Virus record (IMG/VR): IMGVR_UViG_3300048921_000054
Span: 1-41,618 of that record
Source of the DNA: a virus
Length of the DNA stretch: 41,618 nucleotides
Direction: 5' to 3' (one strand)
In this document: positions 25,321 through 32,210 of the stretch, piece after piece
Numbering within the stretch: the first letter of the stretch is position 1
Layout of the letters: each line of letters begins with the position of its first letter
Program-made: the position numbers and the translations under genes
Notes under the pieces: model-generated
The model's input: the letters and a program-made list of their open reading frames with translations, nothing else
Told to the model about the DNA's origin: nothing
The model's database searches: none

Positions 25321-25373
25321 ATTCTGGTTGACAGAACGCTGTCTGGATGTAAAACCGGTTGACACAAATAATC

Positions 25374-25385
25374 GTGACATGTCAC
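25374..25385. other. Palindrome GTGACATGTCAC with nearby duplicated GGTTGACA
   Basis: This perfect 12-base palindrome overlaps the end of the gene at 25382. GGTTGACA occurs twice just to the left (near 25326 and 25357), 31 bases apart on the plus strand. No plus-strand gene follows. It may be a binding site, but no function can be assigned. Confidence 0.3.
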
Positions 25386-25726
25386 ACCGTAAGTTTTGTC
25401 TCATGCCAGCCCATCGTCTGCCAGCATGCGCCTTCGCCGATGAACGCACAGCCCTGCTTATCACCTGGTAACGCGTCGCCGCACTTCCCACATTTGCGCC
25501 AGGCTTGCTCGGTGAGCTGCGCCTGCAACTCTGCGTTGTCTTTGCGGATCAGCATGGTGATGTACTCGTCCATGTCGTACGGATCGCGCTGCGGGCGGCG
25601 TAGTGCGCAGTTCTGCCGGAGCATATCGACTTCCTGCCGGTCTAGCGCCACCTCGACCTTTTGCAAACCGGCGTCACACTGGCGTGCACGCTGCGCGGCT
25701 TTGCGCTCTGCTGCGGATTTAGCCAT
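25382..25726 (-). CDS. Small Cys-containing phage protein, unknown
   Basis: 114 residues from ATG 25726, which has GGAG 8 bases upstream. The N-terminus MAKSAAERKAAQRARQCDAG is basic and helical. The C-terminus has CGKCGDALPGD...C...C, four cysteines that could bind zinc. Similar proteins occur at the end of early operons of enterobacterial phages without assigned function; nucleic-acid binding is possible. It overlaps the preceding gene by 8 bases and is followed by the operon terminator. Confidence 0.65.
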   Translation of the reverse strand: MAKSAAERKAAQRARQCDAGLQKVEVALDRQEVDMLRQNCALRRPQRDPYDMDEYITMLIRKDNAELQAQLTEQAWRKCGKCGDALPGDKQGCAFIGEGACWQTMGWHETKLTV

Positions 25727-25964
25727 TGTCTTTCTCCAGTTCAGCAATGTGAGACAACAACTTCTGACGATCTTCTTCCCACCGCTGCTGACGTAGACCC
25801 ATGGCTTTGGTAGCTGTGTAAAGACGATTCTCCATGTCGCTATCTGCAGCCATACAAATAACTCGCCATTCTTCAGGTGAGAACTCGCGGCGATTCCCTC
25901 CCTGCCTGAGAACGATAACCTGTCTTGCATCATCCCGGTATACGGTAGCTTCTTGCTCTGCCAT
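25719..25964 (-). CDS. Small helical protein, unknown
   Basis: 81 residues from ATG 25964, one base after the stop of the upstream gene. MAEQEATVYRDDARQVIVLR begins a short beta-like region. It is followed by SPEEWRVICMAADSDMENRL and a coiled-coil C-terminus (QRWEEDRQKLLSHIAELEKD). No known motif. It belongs to the early minus-strand operon of small accessory genes. Confidence 0.6.
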   Translation of the reverse strand: MAEQEATVYRDDARQVIVLRQGGNRREFSPEEWRVICMAADSDMENRLYTATKAMGLRQQRWEEDRQKLLSHIAELEKDNG

Positions 25965-25965
25965 A

Positions 25966-26754
25966 TCACTCACCGTCCTTTTTGACGATGCCGCCAGCGG
26001 CCTCGATTGCTGCGTCACCGTAGATTTTGCCGATTAACTGAGCGCCTTCTATGGCTGCATCCGAGATGGAGTAAATCACTGCACCTGTGCAGTTCGCGGC
26101 AAATAGGAACCCCACTGGCACGACCGGCTTTTGCGGGGCGGTGAATAGAACCCTGCGATCCCATTCGTCTGGATTTTTAATCGGAGTGTTATACTCGGCC
26201 TCTGAAACCTCAACCCATTCATTTTGAAGTTCAGAGCCGTCAAGCAAGCGCATTTGATACACCGGCACCTGATCACCTTTCAGCTCTTTTGACGGCTGTG
26301 CGTTCAGCGCTCGTTCTACCGCATCTTTCTCCGCTTGCGTAAAACGCAATGAACGAGCCGCGCTGACTAGCACTTTAGGATCAGCAGAACGCTGGTGCAG
26401 CATCATCGCAAAATTGGCAATATCCTCGAATGTTCCGGTATTCCCTTTCGTCAGATGATGCACGAGTAATTCAGCAAGATGTTCAACGGAACATACTTCA
26501 GGATGATCCCAACCACTGCGCCCTTTGTTGCGAGCAGCAGCCAGCTTTTCTTTGCAGCAGCTCGCGAATAGGTCGAAATGGAAATCATCAGAGTGTTCAG
26601 CAGGGGTGGACTGCTCGCCTTTCAGCTCACGGATGGCGATTAGCTCGTCGATAATAATTAAGAACTCTTCAATTGTTGGTTCTGCGACGTCATGGTGATC
26701 GATAAAACCTGATAATTTTCCTTTGATGGATTTGACTCGTTCAATATCAATCAT
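25966..26754 (-). CDS. Ea22-like phage early protein with a conserved NKGRSGW domain
   Basis: 262 residues. The N-terminal 45 residues resemble Ea22/Ead-type early proteins (SIKGKLSGFIDHHDVAEPTI). Residues 70-120 contain a block widespread in enterobacterial phages: ARNKGRSGWDHPEVCSVEHL, then HLTKGNTGTFEDIANFAMML HQR. The C-terminus has hydrophobic, Ala/Ile-rich stretches. Function is unknown. Such proteins are modular and recombine between phages. It overlaps the neighbouring gene as ATGA at 26751-26754. Confidence 0.6.
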   Translation of the reverse strand: MIDIERVKSIKGKLSGFIDHHDVAEPTIEEFLIIIDELIAIRELKGEQSTPAEHSDDFHFDLFASCCKEKLAAARNKGRSGWDHPEVCSVEHLAELLVHHLTKGNTGTFEDIANFAMMLHQRSADPKVLVSAARSLRFTQAEKDAVERALNAQPSKELKGDQVPVYQMRLLDGSELQNEWVEVSEAEYNTPIKNPDEWDRRVLFTAPQKPVVPVGFLFAANCTGAVIYSISDAAIEGAQLIGKIYGDAAIEAAGGIVKKDGE

Positions 26755-27023
26755 GGTCTGATCTCCGTGCGACCACCAAGCAAGTGGATAGCTATACGCT
26801 CAAGCAGCGTTAATTTACGGGATTTCCCACGCGCGTTAACGATTTCTGGCTTACCGATCGGTGGATAATTAACACGCACAGACTGACTATCCAGCGCGTG
26901 AGATGCTTCCAAAAGCGCTGATTTGAGATATTCAGGGCATTCCTTTTGTACGCGCTCACCGTCAGAGATAACCCCAGCGATACCCTGTAATTTGCTGCCT
27001 AAATTGCTAAGATATTTTTTCAT
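26751..27023 (-). CDS. Hypothetical early protein
   Basis: 90 residues, MKKYLSNLGSKLQGIAGVIS at the start and a basic C-terminus (ARGKSRKLTLLERIAIHLLG). No recognised domain and no membrane segment. It is three bases downstream of the Ea22-like gene and coupled to the following one by ATGA, so it belongs to the same operon. Confidence 0.6.
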   Translation of the reverse strand: MKKYLSNLGSKLQGIAGVISDGERVQKECPEYLKSALLEASHALDSQSVRVNYPPIGKPEIVNARGKSRKLTLLERIAIHLLGGRTEIRP

Positions 27024-27026
27024 TGC

Positions 27027-27644
27027 TTACTCCTTAACCGCATTAAAACCGTTGGCGTGAATATTTTTTACAACAGCATCAGCCCAGTACCAATCATCTC
27101 CGTCAATGCGCTGAATAGTTGGCAGCACCACGGGATTAGCCAACTTAGCGCGGAGTTCTGCGTTTTGATTCATGAGGCGCGTTACTTCATGTTCCAACAC
27201 TGAACCTGCATTGGTTTCGGTTACATGCTCAGCCCATTCATTGTTCTGTAAAAGGGTCACAATCGCGCCAACATCTTCTGAAATCGCCGAGTACGCATCA
27301 CGCTCTTTCTCTGCTTTCTCCCGCATATTTGCCTGAGTGTTAACGTGCAGCACTAAATCATCAGCCCGCTGGCGCAGTTCGCGAGCACAATCCATTGGTG
27401 AAGCACCGGTCTGGTCGCAGCGCTCTTTTGAGAAGCCGACGATCCCAGCCAGTTCGTCAAAGCTTGCGCGGATATCATCAGCCCGCTGGCGTTCTGCTTC
27501 TAGCTGGTCGAGCGCGTCGATACACTGCTGGTACATCGGGTCTACTTTTCCGAGTCCCATCACGCAGTCCATCATCATTTCGTGCTGTGAAATAGCCGAT
27601 TGCAGCCTTTTACGCAGCGCCGCGATATCTGTTGTATCAGTCAT
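27027..27644 (-). CDS. Ea22-like coiled-coil early protein
   Basis: 205 residues. It is predominantly helical with repeated Glu, Arg and Gln-rich segments ([15 protein letters not shown]-like spacing, then [20 protein letters not shown]) and the modular C-terminus found in Ea22/Ead family proteins of lambdoid phages ([20 protein letters not shown]). Early, non-essential and of unknown function in lambda relatives. Its start overlaps the cytosine methyltransferase stop as ATGA. Confidence 0.6.
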   Translation of the reverse strand: MTDTTDIAALRKRLQSAISQHEMMMDCVMGLGKVDPMYQQCIDALDQLEAERQRADDIRASFDELAGIVGFSKERCDQTGASPMDCARELRQRADDLVLHVNTQANMREKAEKERDAYSAISEDVGAIVTLLQNNEWAEHVTETNAGSVLEHEVTRLMNQNAELRAKLANPVVLPTIQRIDGDDWYWADAVVKNIHANGFNAVKE

Positions 27645-28549
27645 GAAGCTGCTCCTTCAAACGCAATGATAAATTCCGTTGCTGCTTGAGGAACGATGGC
27701 GTTTCCGTAGGCGCGCAGTCGTCCCACTCGGTTGGTAATCCCATTAGCCAGCGGGAATGTGCCGGATTCAACTGGCCGCCACTTTCCATCTCTGCAGAGG
27801 AGCCAGTCAGCATCTCTCCAGAGGCCGTTAACCGGTGTGGCGATCGAGGAAGACCCTGCTCCGTTGAGTAGTCCAGCCTGTCGAACATCCTGTCCTTCCC
27901 GTCCGAGCGCATTGTTGTCGGACCCGACCCCTTGTAATCGCTGGTGGTCGGCGTTGACCATCCCGCCAGACGACTCAACCCTGCTAAGGTTTGAAGCCCA
28001 CGCGCGGTTTCCGGTTGCGGATTGATGTTGCACGTTGGAGTGGGCCAGCCGCCTTGCACCGAAAGTGAGTCGCTGTCTGATATGCGGCGCGCCGACGCTA
28101 CAAGCTGGCAGTACGGCCGCCCCGCAGGCGTAGCCTTGCTCTTCCAGCTCATTGAATAGATCATCGAGCCAGTTTTTTCCAATCGCTGCCGCAACCTGCT
28201 CTCCAAAGAGAATTGCAGGCTTGCGCTCTTTGATGAGCTTGAGCCAGACAGGAGCAAGATGTCGTTCATCGGCAGTTCCGAGCTGATTGCCGGCAGCGCT
28301 AAATGGCTGGCATGGGCAAGAACCTGTCCAGACCTGCTTGCCATCTGGCCATCCTGCATTTCTAAGTGCGAGTGACCAGGCGCCAATTCCCGCAAAGAAG
28401 TGGCACTGAGTAAATTCTGTGAGGTCTTCAGGTTTGACATCGATGATGCTCCGTTCGTCAACATAGCCCGGTGCTATGTGGCCAGCTTTAATAAGGTTGC
28501 GCAGCCATTGGGCAGCGTAAGGGTCGATTTCGTTGTAATACGCTGTCAT
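27641..28549 (-). CDS. DNA (cytosine-5) methyltransferase
   Basis: 302 residues. Motif I is [10 protein letters not shown] (51-60), motif [11 protein letters not shown] with catalytic Cys80, motif VI EQV (117-119, where ENV is usual), motif VIII RQR (158-160), and motif [11 protein letters not shown] near the C-terminus. It transfers a methyl group from S-adenosylmethionine to C5 of cytosine. The target-recognition region between residues 170 and 270 is short, so specificity cannot be told. No restriction endonuclease gene is adjacent, so protection of phage DNA against host restriction is the likely role. It overlaps both neighbours by ATGA. Confidence 0.88.
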   Translation of the reverse strand: MTAYYNEIDPYAAQWLRNLIKAGHIAPGYVDERSIIDVKPEDLTEFTQCHFFAGIGAWSLALRNAGWPDGKQVWTGSCPCQPFSAAGNQLGTADERHLAPVWLKLIKERKPAILFGEQVAAAIGKNWLDDLFNELEEQGYACGAAVLPACSVGAPHIRQRLTFGARRLAHSNVQHQSATGNRAWASNLSRVESSGGMVNADHQRLQGVGSDNNALGREGQDVRQAGLLNGAGSSSIATPVNGLWRDADWLLCRDGKWRPVESGTFPLANGITNRVGRLRAYGNAIVPQAATEFIIAFEGAAS

Positions 28550-28977
28550 CCCTTCCTCCCAGCGCGCAGATTAGCGGCGAAATTAACCAGTTCTTCACGT
28601 GGTACGGCTTCAACCTGAACACCTAACTGACTACCGTATAACCAAGGTGCAGATTCAGCGGCCTGTTCAATCGCTTTTGCGCCAATCTCAGCGATAGCGG
28701 CATCCGTGGCTGGTGTTTCTCGAGTTCCGGCAATCAACTCACCATCATCACGAACGAATGCAATACCAGCATCAGAAAGCGCGTCGATAACCTGCGCCCA
28801 GCGGACGACATTAGATTTCATGTCTTTCACGCATACTTTCGCCGGTACTTTTACGGTGCGGTTCTTCAGCTCCGCATTCTCAGCCACCAGCCCATGCACA
28901 TACTCAATGACCTCTTGCGGTAGCCCTTCAAGCGAAGGCATAGCAGCCTTAACCTCTGTTAACTCGTTATTTTTCAT
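28546..28977 (-). CDS. Ea22-like early protein
   Basis: 143 residues from ATG 28977; an in-frame TTG at 28995 is less likely. It contains an N-terminal helix pair (SLEGLPQEVIEYVHGLVAEN) and a C-terminal block (AKAIEQAAESAPWLYGSQLG, then [19 protein letters not shown]) common in modular enterobacterial phage early proteins. Function unknown. It overlaps the methyltransferase as ATGA. The spacing to the DksA-like gene is 22 bases. Confidence 0.6.
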   Translation of the reverse strand: MKNNELTEVKAAMPSLEGLPQEVIEYVHGLVAENAELKNRTVKVPAKVCVKDMKSNVVRWAQVIDALSDAGIAFVRDDGELIAGTRETPATDAAIAEIGAKAIEQAAESAPWLYGSQLGVQVEAVPREELVNFAANLRAGRKG

Positions 28978-28999
28978 AATATTTATCCCATTCAAAATG

Positions 29000-29212
29000 T
29001 TAACGATGATTACGGTTTTTAATTTCCTGCACTTCTTTGCAGCCTACGCAAAGCTGCACACCTGGCAGCGCAACGCGGCGTTCTTCCGGTATATCGTTGC
29101 CGCATTCGGCACAGAATCTGGCTGATGGTCTGGTCGAATGCTGGGTGACGGCCTTCAGGCGCATGTCCAGAATCTGCTGTTCTGTTTCGCTGACGTGGTC
29201 TAAGTGGTCCAT
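29000..29212 (-). CDS. DksA/TraR-type zinc-finger protein
   Basis: 70 residues from ATG 29212. The C-terminal half holds the C4 zinc finger CAECG...CVGCKEVQE with spacing C-x2-C-x17-C-x2-C, as in TraR and short phage DksA homologues. The N-terminal helix HVSETEQQILDMRLKAV could enter the secondary channel of RNA polymerase. Such proteins alter promoter choice in the manner of DksA with ppGpp; I infer a role in shifting host transcription during lytic growth. It starts within the RuvC-like gene stop (TGATG). Confidence 0.85.
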   Translation of the reverse strand: MDHLDHVSETEQQILDMRLKAVTQHSTRPSARFCAECGNDIPEERRVALPGVQLCVGCKEVQEIKNRNHR

Positions 29213-29688
29213 CAGGCTTTCACTCCTAATCCGTGGCGGGCGATGAGCAGTGCGTCGGCAAGGGCCTGCCCTTTGGCTTTTGCATCGAGGGAACGCAGTG
29301 ACGGGTAAAGCTGAACTGCCCGGCTGCGCGCCGCGTCTTTGTCGCTGCCGATGAGGCCCGCTGATTTCTTCCACGCCTGCGGGGTGACGAGTGAGTACGG
29401 CAGGAACATGCCCTGCAGGATCCCTTCGACGTTGCCCGCTGCGTGGCCGAACGTGAACATTGAGCTGACTCCCTGCCCCGGCATTGCGCCAACCTGTTCC
29501 AGATATGCGTGAGCGATAAGGCCACGGTACTGAAGCAGGAACGTTGCTACCTGTGCGCCGTTAACGCGGGATTTCGTCCCTACCTTCACGGTTGGCATGC
29601 TCAGGTGGCTGATGTAAGCGCCGTGCTCATTGATAACGACAATGGCGCCAGAGCAACCGGGGTCGATCCCTACGAATAACTTGGTCAT
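29212..29688 (-). CDS. RuvC-like Holliday junction resolvase
   Basis: 158 residues, the full family length. RNase H fold with acidic residues Asp9 (FVGIDPG), Glu64 (AYLEQV) and Asp145 (ALADALLIARHG), plus Asp116 near a conserved Lys117. It would resolve branched DNA before packaging or during recombination, consistent with the RecE/RecT pair in the other early operon. It overlaps the upstream 69-residue gene by one base and the DksA-like gene by one base. Confidence 0.85.
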   Translation of the reverse strand: MTKLFVGIDPGCSGAIVVINEHGAYISHLSMPTVKVGTKSRVNGAQVATFLLQYRGLIAHAYLEQVGAMPGQGVSSMFTFGHAAGNVEGILQGMFLPYSLVTPQAWKKSAGLIGSDKDAARSRAVQLYPSLRSLDAKAKGQALADALLIARHGLGVKA

Positions 29689-29897
29689 CAGTTGCCCCTT
29701 ACCGCTTTCTCAAACATCTTCACGACAAGCTTGGCTGCCTGCGAACGACGACGAGCGAAGCGTGTTTTACCGCCGCCAGATACCTGGAATGTGTCCAGAG
29801 TGCGGTTGTGCTCAATGCGATAGCCGGTTGCTTTCCCACCCAGGGTGAGCAACTGAACGCCGCCAAATGACGCCACCAATTCGTATTTAATTTCCAT
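29688..29897 (-). CDS. Small basic protein, first gene after the 29.9-kb operators
   Basis: 69 residues from ATG 29897, with GGAG 7 bases upstream; an upstream in-frame extension would run through two operators. The sequence is beta-like at the start (YELVASFGGVQLLTLGGKAT) and basic at the end (KTRFARRRSQAAKLVVKMFE), suggesting nucleic-acid binding. Family not recognised. It heads the operon with RuvC-like, DksA-like, Ea22-like and methyltransferase genes. Confidence 0.6.
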   Translation of the reverse strand: MEIKYELVASFGGVQLLTLGGKATGYRIEHNRTLDTFQVSGGGKTRFARRRSQAAKLVVKMFEKAVRGN

Positions 29898-29910
29898 TGA
29901 GTCGCTCCAA

Positions 29911-29927
29911 TTACCTTTAAGGTAAAC
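29911..29927. promoter_or_regulatory. Repressor operator O4, ATTACC-TTTAA-GGTAAA
   Basis: This near-perfect site lies 14 bases upstream of the ATG at 29897. It is paired with O5, one base away, so two dimers could bind side by side on nearly the same face of DNA (18-base period). Confidence 0.65.
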
Positions 29928-29928
29928 A

Positions 29929-29945
29929 TTACCATTTTGGTAACT
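29929..29945. promoter_or_regulatory. Repressor operator O5, ATTACC-ATTTT-GGTAAC
   Basis: This is the second site of the pair upstream of the gene at 29688-29897. A TATAGT -10-like box on the minus strand (29950-29945) abuts it, though no good -35 is seen. The remaining 150 bases up to the P-like gene hold no other feature. Confidence 0.65.
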
Positions 29946-30103
29946 ATATTCAACATAAAAAACGCGCTTGCTTTCACAAAACGCACCATCGCTAAAACGC
30001 TCTGTAACGCACCACAATCGTTTATGGATTTAAAACCATCTCATTATGTGGCTTTACTGCTTTAAATCGATTCTTGGGGGTGCTGGTTAAGGATTTTCTC
30101 CAT

Positions 30104-30757
30104 TCAGGACTTTTTCTTATCCAGTAAATCCATCCACGCAGGACGGGGACGCGTTTTATTTTCGATTCTTGTGGCCGGTGTCGGCACCTGTTCACCTGCG
30201 GCCAACTTCGCTGCCCAATCCCGGATCTCAGTACGCAACGCTTTATCGACATCCGCCTCTGACAGGTTGTAACGCACCATGCGCTGGCGCACCGATGTGC
30301 AGATCCAGTACAGCAGCCAGTTTTTGTTCGTCCACGGGAACAGCTCAGCGCTGTCGTAGTAACCACGTTCCCGGCAGTAGCGTTTGAATTCCTTCGCCAC
30401 GTCCTCGAACGGGATACCCAGCTCAGTGCTGCTGGTGCTGTGTACCAGAGCCAGAAAGTCTGTCAGGTCTGGGGCAAAGTTATTCCCCTCTTCCAGGCTG
30501 CGGCGCATGCATGCTGCCATGCCCGCTTTGATCTGGTCATTGGTGAGTTTGCCAATCGCCTGGATCCAGAGTGATGATGGGGCCGCTCCGTTCCTGCTCG
30601 TCCATTTGTCGGTATACATCTCGGTCATTTTCTTCCAGAAGAAAATCGCCTTCCTCGAGGCCGAGTTCTTTGCTGAGTCTGTCGGTGGCCTCTCTAACGG
30701 CTTCTGCTGCGCGGCCTTTGTAATCGCTTCCTGAACCAGATCTTCTACTCGCTTCAT
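30104..30757 (-). CDS. Lambda P-like replication protein (helicase loader)
   Basis: 217 residues from ATG 30757, with AGGTGG 5 bases upstream; a GTG at 30766 is the alternative. The block LTNDQIKAGMAACMRRSLEE, then FAPDLTDFLALVH, resembles lambda P-type proteins, which recruit the host DnaB helicase to the phage origin. It lies immediately after the O-like gene and shares 221 bases with it in another frame. The C-terminus is basic (TRIENKTRPRPAWMDLLDKK). Confidence 0.75.
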   Translation of the reverse strand: MKRVEDLVQEAITKAAQQKPLERPPTDSAKNSASRKAIFFWKKMTEMYTDKWTSRNGAAPSSLWIQAIGKLTNDQIKAGMAACMRRSLEEGNNFAPDLTDFLALVHSTSSTELGIPFEDVAKEFKRYCRERGYYDSAELFPWTNKNWLLYWICTSVRQRMVRYNLSEADVDKALRTEIRDWAAKLAAGEQVPTPATRIENKTRPRPAWMDLLDKKKS

Positions 30758-31451
30758 GTTGTCCACCTTTGAGTTCGAATAAACCTACCCAGCCGTTAGC
30801 CATGCTCTGCTGGATTATTGCCAACTGTTTTTGCTGATTACCACCTGACAGCTCAAGCAGTTTGTTTATCGCTGCACCCTCACTTCTGGGGGTTGGTTGG
30901 TATTTTTTGTATTTCATATCCCGCCGGTAGAGATTCCACTCCTCCCATGCCTGAGCATTGAGCTGTGGCGGATAATCAAAAACCTGTTTTTTCTCTCGGG
31001 GGACTACAGGGGGATCTGTTTCTTTTATCTCTTCTCTTCTCTTCTCTTCTCTGGTCACACTTTTGTCACGCTGTGTGCGTGACACATTTTCTTCCTCCTC
31101 GTTATCGCGCTGCTTGGCCTTGCGAGCCGCTCCCAGCGCCCTTTTCTTGGCTCCTGAACCGTTATGTCTATCGAAATTTGGGAAGAATAATTCCCCGTTT
31201 GGCATCTCTTTAAGCCAGTTAACTCGGTCATCAAGAAGTGCATTCGCAAATCCGTCACACGATACGACACGGTCTAGTATCTTTTTTGTCACGCTGCGAG
31301 CGTGACCATCTATCGTGTTTGCATCAGCCCAACACCAGAGTTTTAAGAGCTTGCCTATGACGCTGTCGGCATCCAGATCAAGGATTTCAGCAATCAGAAA
31401 CACCTCTATCTTTTGGCTTGTCGATACCTCTACTTTGATCCAATCGGCCAT
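30537..31451 (-). CDS. O-like/DnaT-like replication initiator
   Basis: 304 residues. Residues 1-110 form a winged-helix domain (MADWIKVEVSTSQKIEVFLI, FPNFDRHNGSGAKKRALGAA) typical of phage replication initiators. A highly charged linker follows (residues 115-150, EEEENVSRTQRDKSVTREEK), then a helical domain with WEEWNLYRRDMKYKKYQPTP. The last 73 residues are encoded over the P-like gene in another frame. The linker DNA contains a palindrome and a polypurine tract that I take as part of the origin, as iterons lie within lambda O. It overlaps the upstream zinc-binding gene. Confidence 0.75.
   Translation of the reverse strand: MADWIKVEVSTSQKIEVFLIAEILDLDADSVIGKLLKLWCWADANTIDGHARSVTKKILDRVVSCDGFANALLDDRVNWLKEMPNGELFFPNFDRHNGSGAKKRALGAARKAKQRDNEEEENVSRTQRDKSVTREEKRREEIKETDPPVVPREKKQVFDYPPQLNAQAWEEWNLYRRDMKYKKYQPTPRSEGAAINKLLELSGGNQQKQLAIIQQSMANGWVGLFELKGGQHEASRRSGSGSDYKGRAAEAVREATDRLSKELGLEEGDFLLEENDRDVYRQMDEQERSGPIITLDPGDWQTHQ
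31020..31083. repeat. Candidate replication origin: iteron palindrome and polypurine tract
   Basis: GTCACGC-TGTGT-GCGTGAC at 31065-31083 has 7-base arms, with a further GTCAC at 31054. To the left, 31029-31052 is a run of CTCTT repeats (purines on the coding strand). Palindrome next to a purine-biased, easily melted tract within an initiator gene resembles the organisation of the lambda origin. A second copy lies at 31288. Confidence 0.5.
31288..31306. repeat. Second iteron-like palindrome
   Basis: GTCACGC-TGCGA-GCGTGAC has the same arms as the site at 31065-31083, preceded in both by TTTT. It lies in the part encoding the winged-helix domain. The 223-base distance is long for iterons, so one of the two may be a coding coincidence. 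Confidence 0.4.
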
Positions 31452-31675
31452 CAGCGCACCTCCTGAACGTTCCCCTGAGCATTAATCTCGGCGCGTTTGG
31501 AGTGGATGAGTTTTCTTAACTTGGTCTGATAATCAGATGAATGTTTGGCGCTGCACTCAATGCACACGCCATTACTGGTGAATCGCTCGGAGTCGTGCCC
31601 ATGTCGGCACTTCTTCCCGGTGTAAAAGCGAAGAGAGCCTACTTCTATGGCCTCTACTCTGGTAATAACCTTCAT
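31451..31675 (-). CDS. Small Cys/His-rich phage protein
   Basis: 74 residues. The motif YTGKKCRHGHDSERFTSNGV, then CIEC, offers C-x2-H-x-H...C-x2-C ligands for one zinc ion, resembling zinc-binding parts found next to HNH proteins, but the nuclease residues are absent. The C-terminus is basic. It is coupled to the O-like gene by ATGA, so it probably serves replication or its control. Function unknown. Confidence 0.65.
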   Translation of the reverse strand: MKVITRVEAIEVGSLRFYTGKKCRHGHDSERFTSNGVCIECSAKHSSDYQTKLRKLIHSKRAEINAQGNVQEVR

Positions 31676-31783
31676 GATGCAGTCCTTTAACTGTGTTCTG
31701 TGATATAAGAATGCATGTATTTTTCACAACGATCAACCGTATTTGGATTTTTGTTACCTCCCTGATAAGCGCCCTTGATTTTG

Positions 31784-31813
31784 AGGCATAAAAAAACCTC
31801 CCGAAGGAGGTTT
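31784..31813 (-). terminator. Intrinsic terminator between cro-like and replication genes
   Basis: On the minus strand AAACCTCC (31813-31806) and GGAGGTTT (31801-31794) pair around TTCG and are followed by TTTTAT. It lies downstream of the Cro-like gene and upstream of the replication genes, the position of tR1 in lambda. Either antitermination or an internal promoter would be needed for replication genes. Confidence 0.85.
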
Positions 31814-31841
31814 GCTTAACCTGGTGAAGGCTGAATATGAA

Positions 31842-32063
31842 TCATTCGTAAAAAAGACCAATGAATTTTTCTTTGGAAACGTCCGCGCCAGCCGCAACAC
31901 AAGCCTGATGCAGGTTGCTCATCAACTCGGTGCGCGGCACCTTATTTTTATTAATGAGATGGGATTTTATGTACCCCGGCGTTGTACCCGCATTGGTAGC
32001 AACTTGCAGACGATTTTCAGGACTCAGGCTTAGCCAGAACTTTTTGAAGTCGAAATCGTTCAT
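31842..32063 (-). CDS. Cro-like regulator
   Basis: 73 residues from ATG 32063, with GAGGATAAA directly upstream. The region ENRLQVATNAGTTPGYIKSH with following LINKNKVPRTELMSNLHQAC is a helix-turn-helix of the kind in Cro-type phage regulators. It is transcribed divergently from the CI-like repressor across three operators, and a terminator follows the gene. I infer that it represses the repressor promoter and sets the lytic course. Confidence 0.75.
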   Translation of the reverse strand: MNDFDFKKFWLSLSPENRLQVATNAGTTPGYIKSHLINKNKVPRTELMSNLHQACVAAGADVSKEKFIGLFYE

Positions 32064-32098
32064 TTTATCCTCGTTTAAATCGCTATATCGGGTCAATG

Positions 32099-32115
32099 AT
32101 TACCCAAAAGGTGGC
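32099..32115. promoter_or_regulatory. Repressor operator O6, ATTACC-CAAAA-GGTGGC
   Basis: One good and one degenerate arm. It is the site nearest to the Cro-like gene in the divergent regulator region and therefore likely a site controlling that promoter. Confidence 0.55.
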
Positions 32116-32129
32116 TTCCTGCAAGCGTG

Positions 32130-32146
32130 ATTACCAAAATGGTGCA
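32130..32146. promoter_or_regulatory. Repressor operator O7, ATTACC-AAAAT-GGTGCA
   Basis: One good and one degenerate arm. It directly abuts O8 with a 17-base period, so two dimers could bind cooperatively in the cro/cI intergenic region. Confidence 0.6.
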
Positions 32147-32163
32147 TTTACCTTTTTGGTAAC
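32147..32163. promoter_or_regulatory. Repressor operator O8, TTTACC-TTTTT-GGTAAC
   Basis: A strong site 48 bases before the repressor ATG, probably overlapping the repressor promoter (a TAAATA -10-like box lies at 32171-32176). It may serve autoregulation. Confidence 0.6.
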
Positions 32164-32210
32164 TTTGATTTAAATAGCATCAACACGTTTCCCGAACCCA
32201 TAAGAAGGCC

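Noticed and set aside
27637-28464. 275-codon frame overlapping the cytosine methyltransferase on the same strand
   Set aside because: The other frame has all C5 methyltransferase motifs in order and is coupled by ATGA to both neighbours; this one is Ser-rich without motifs.
30022-30366. 114-codon minus-strand open frame over the end of the P-like gene
   Set aside because: It is out of frame with the recognised replication protein, lacks a ribosome-binding site and is rich in Arg, Cys and Ser.
31736-31770. Additional operator near GTTACCTCCCT
   Set aside because: Only one half-site is present (GTTACC with GATAAG), and it is not near a promoter. Half-sites at 1758 and 21963 were rejected likewise.
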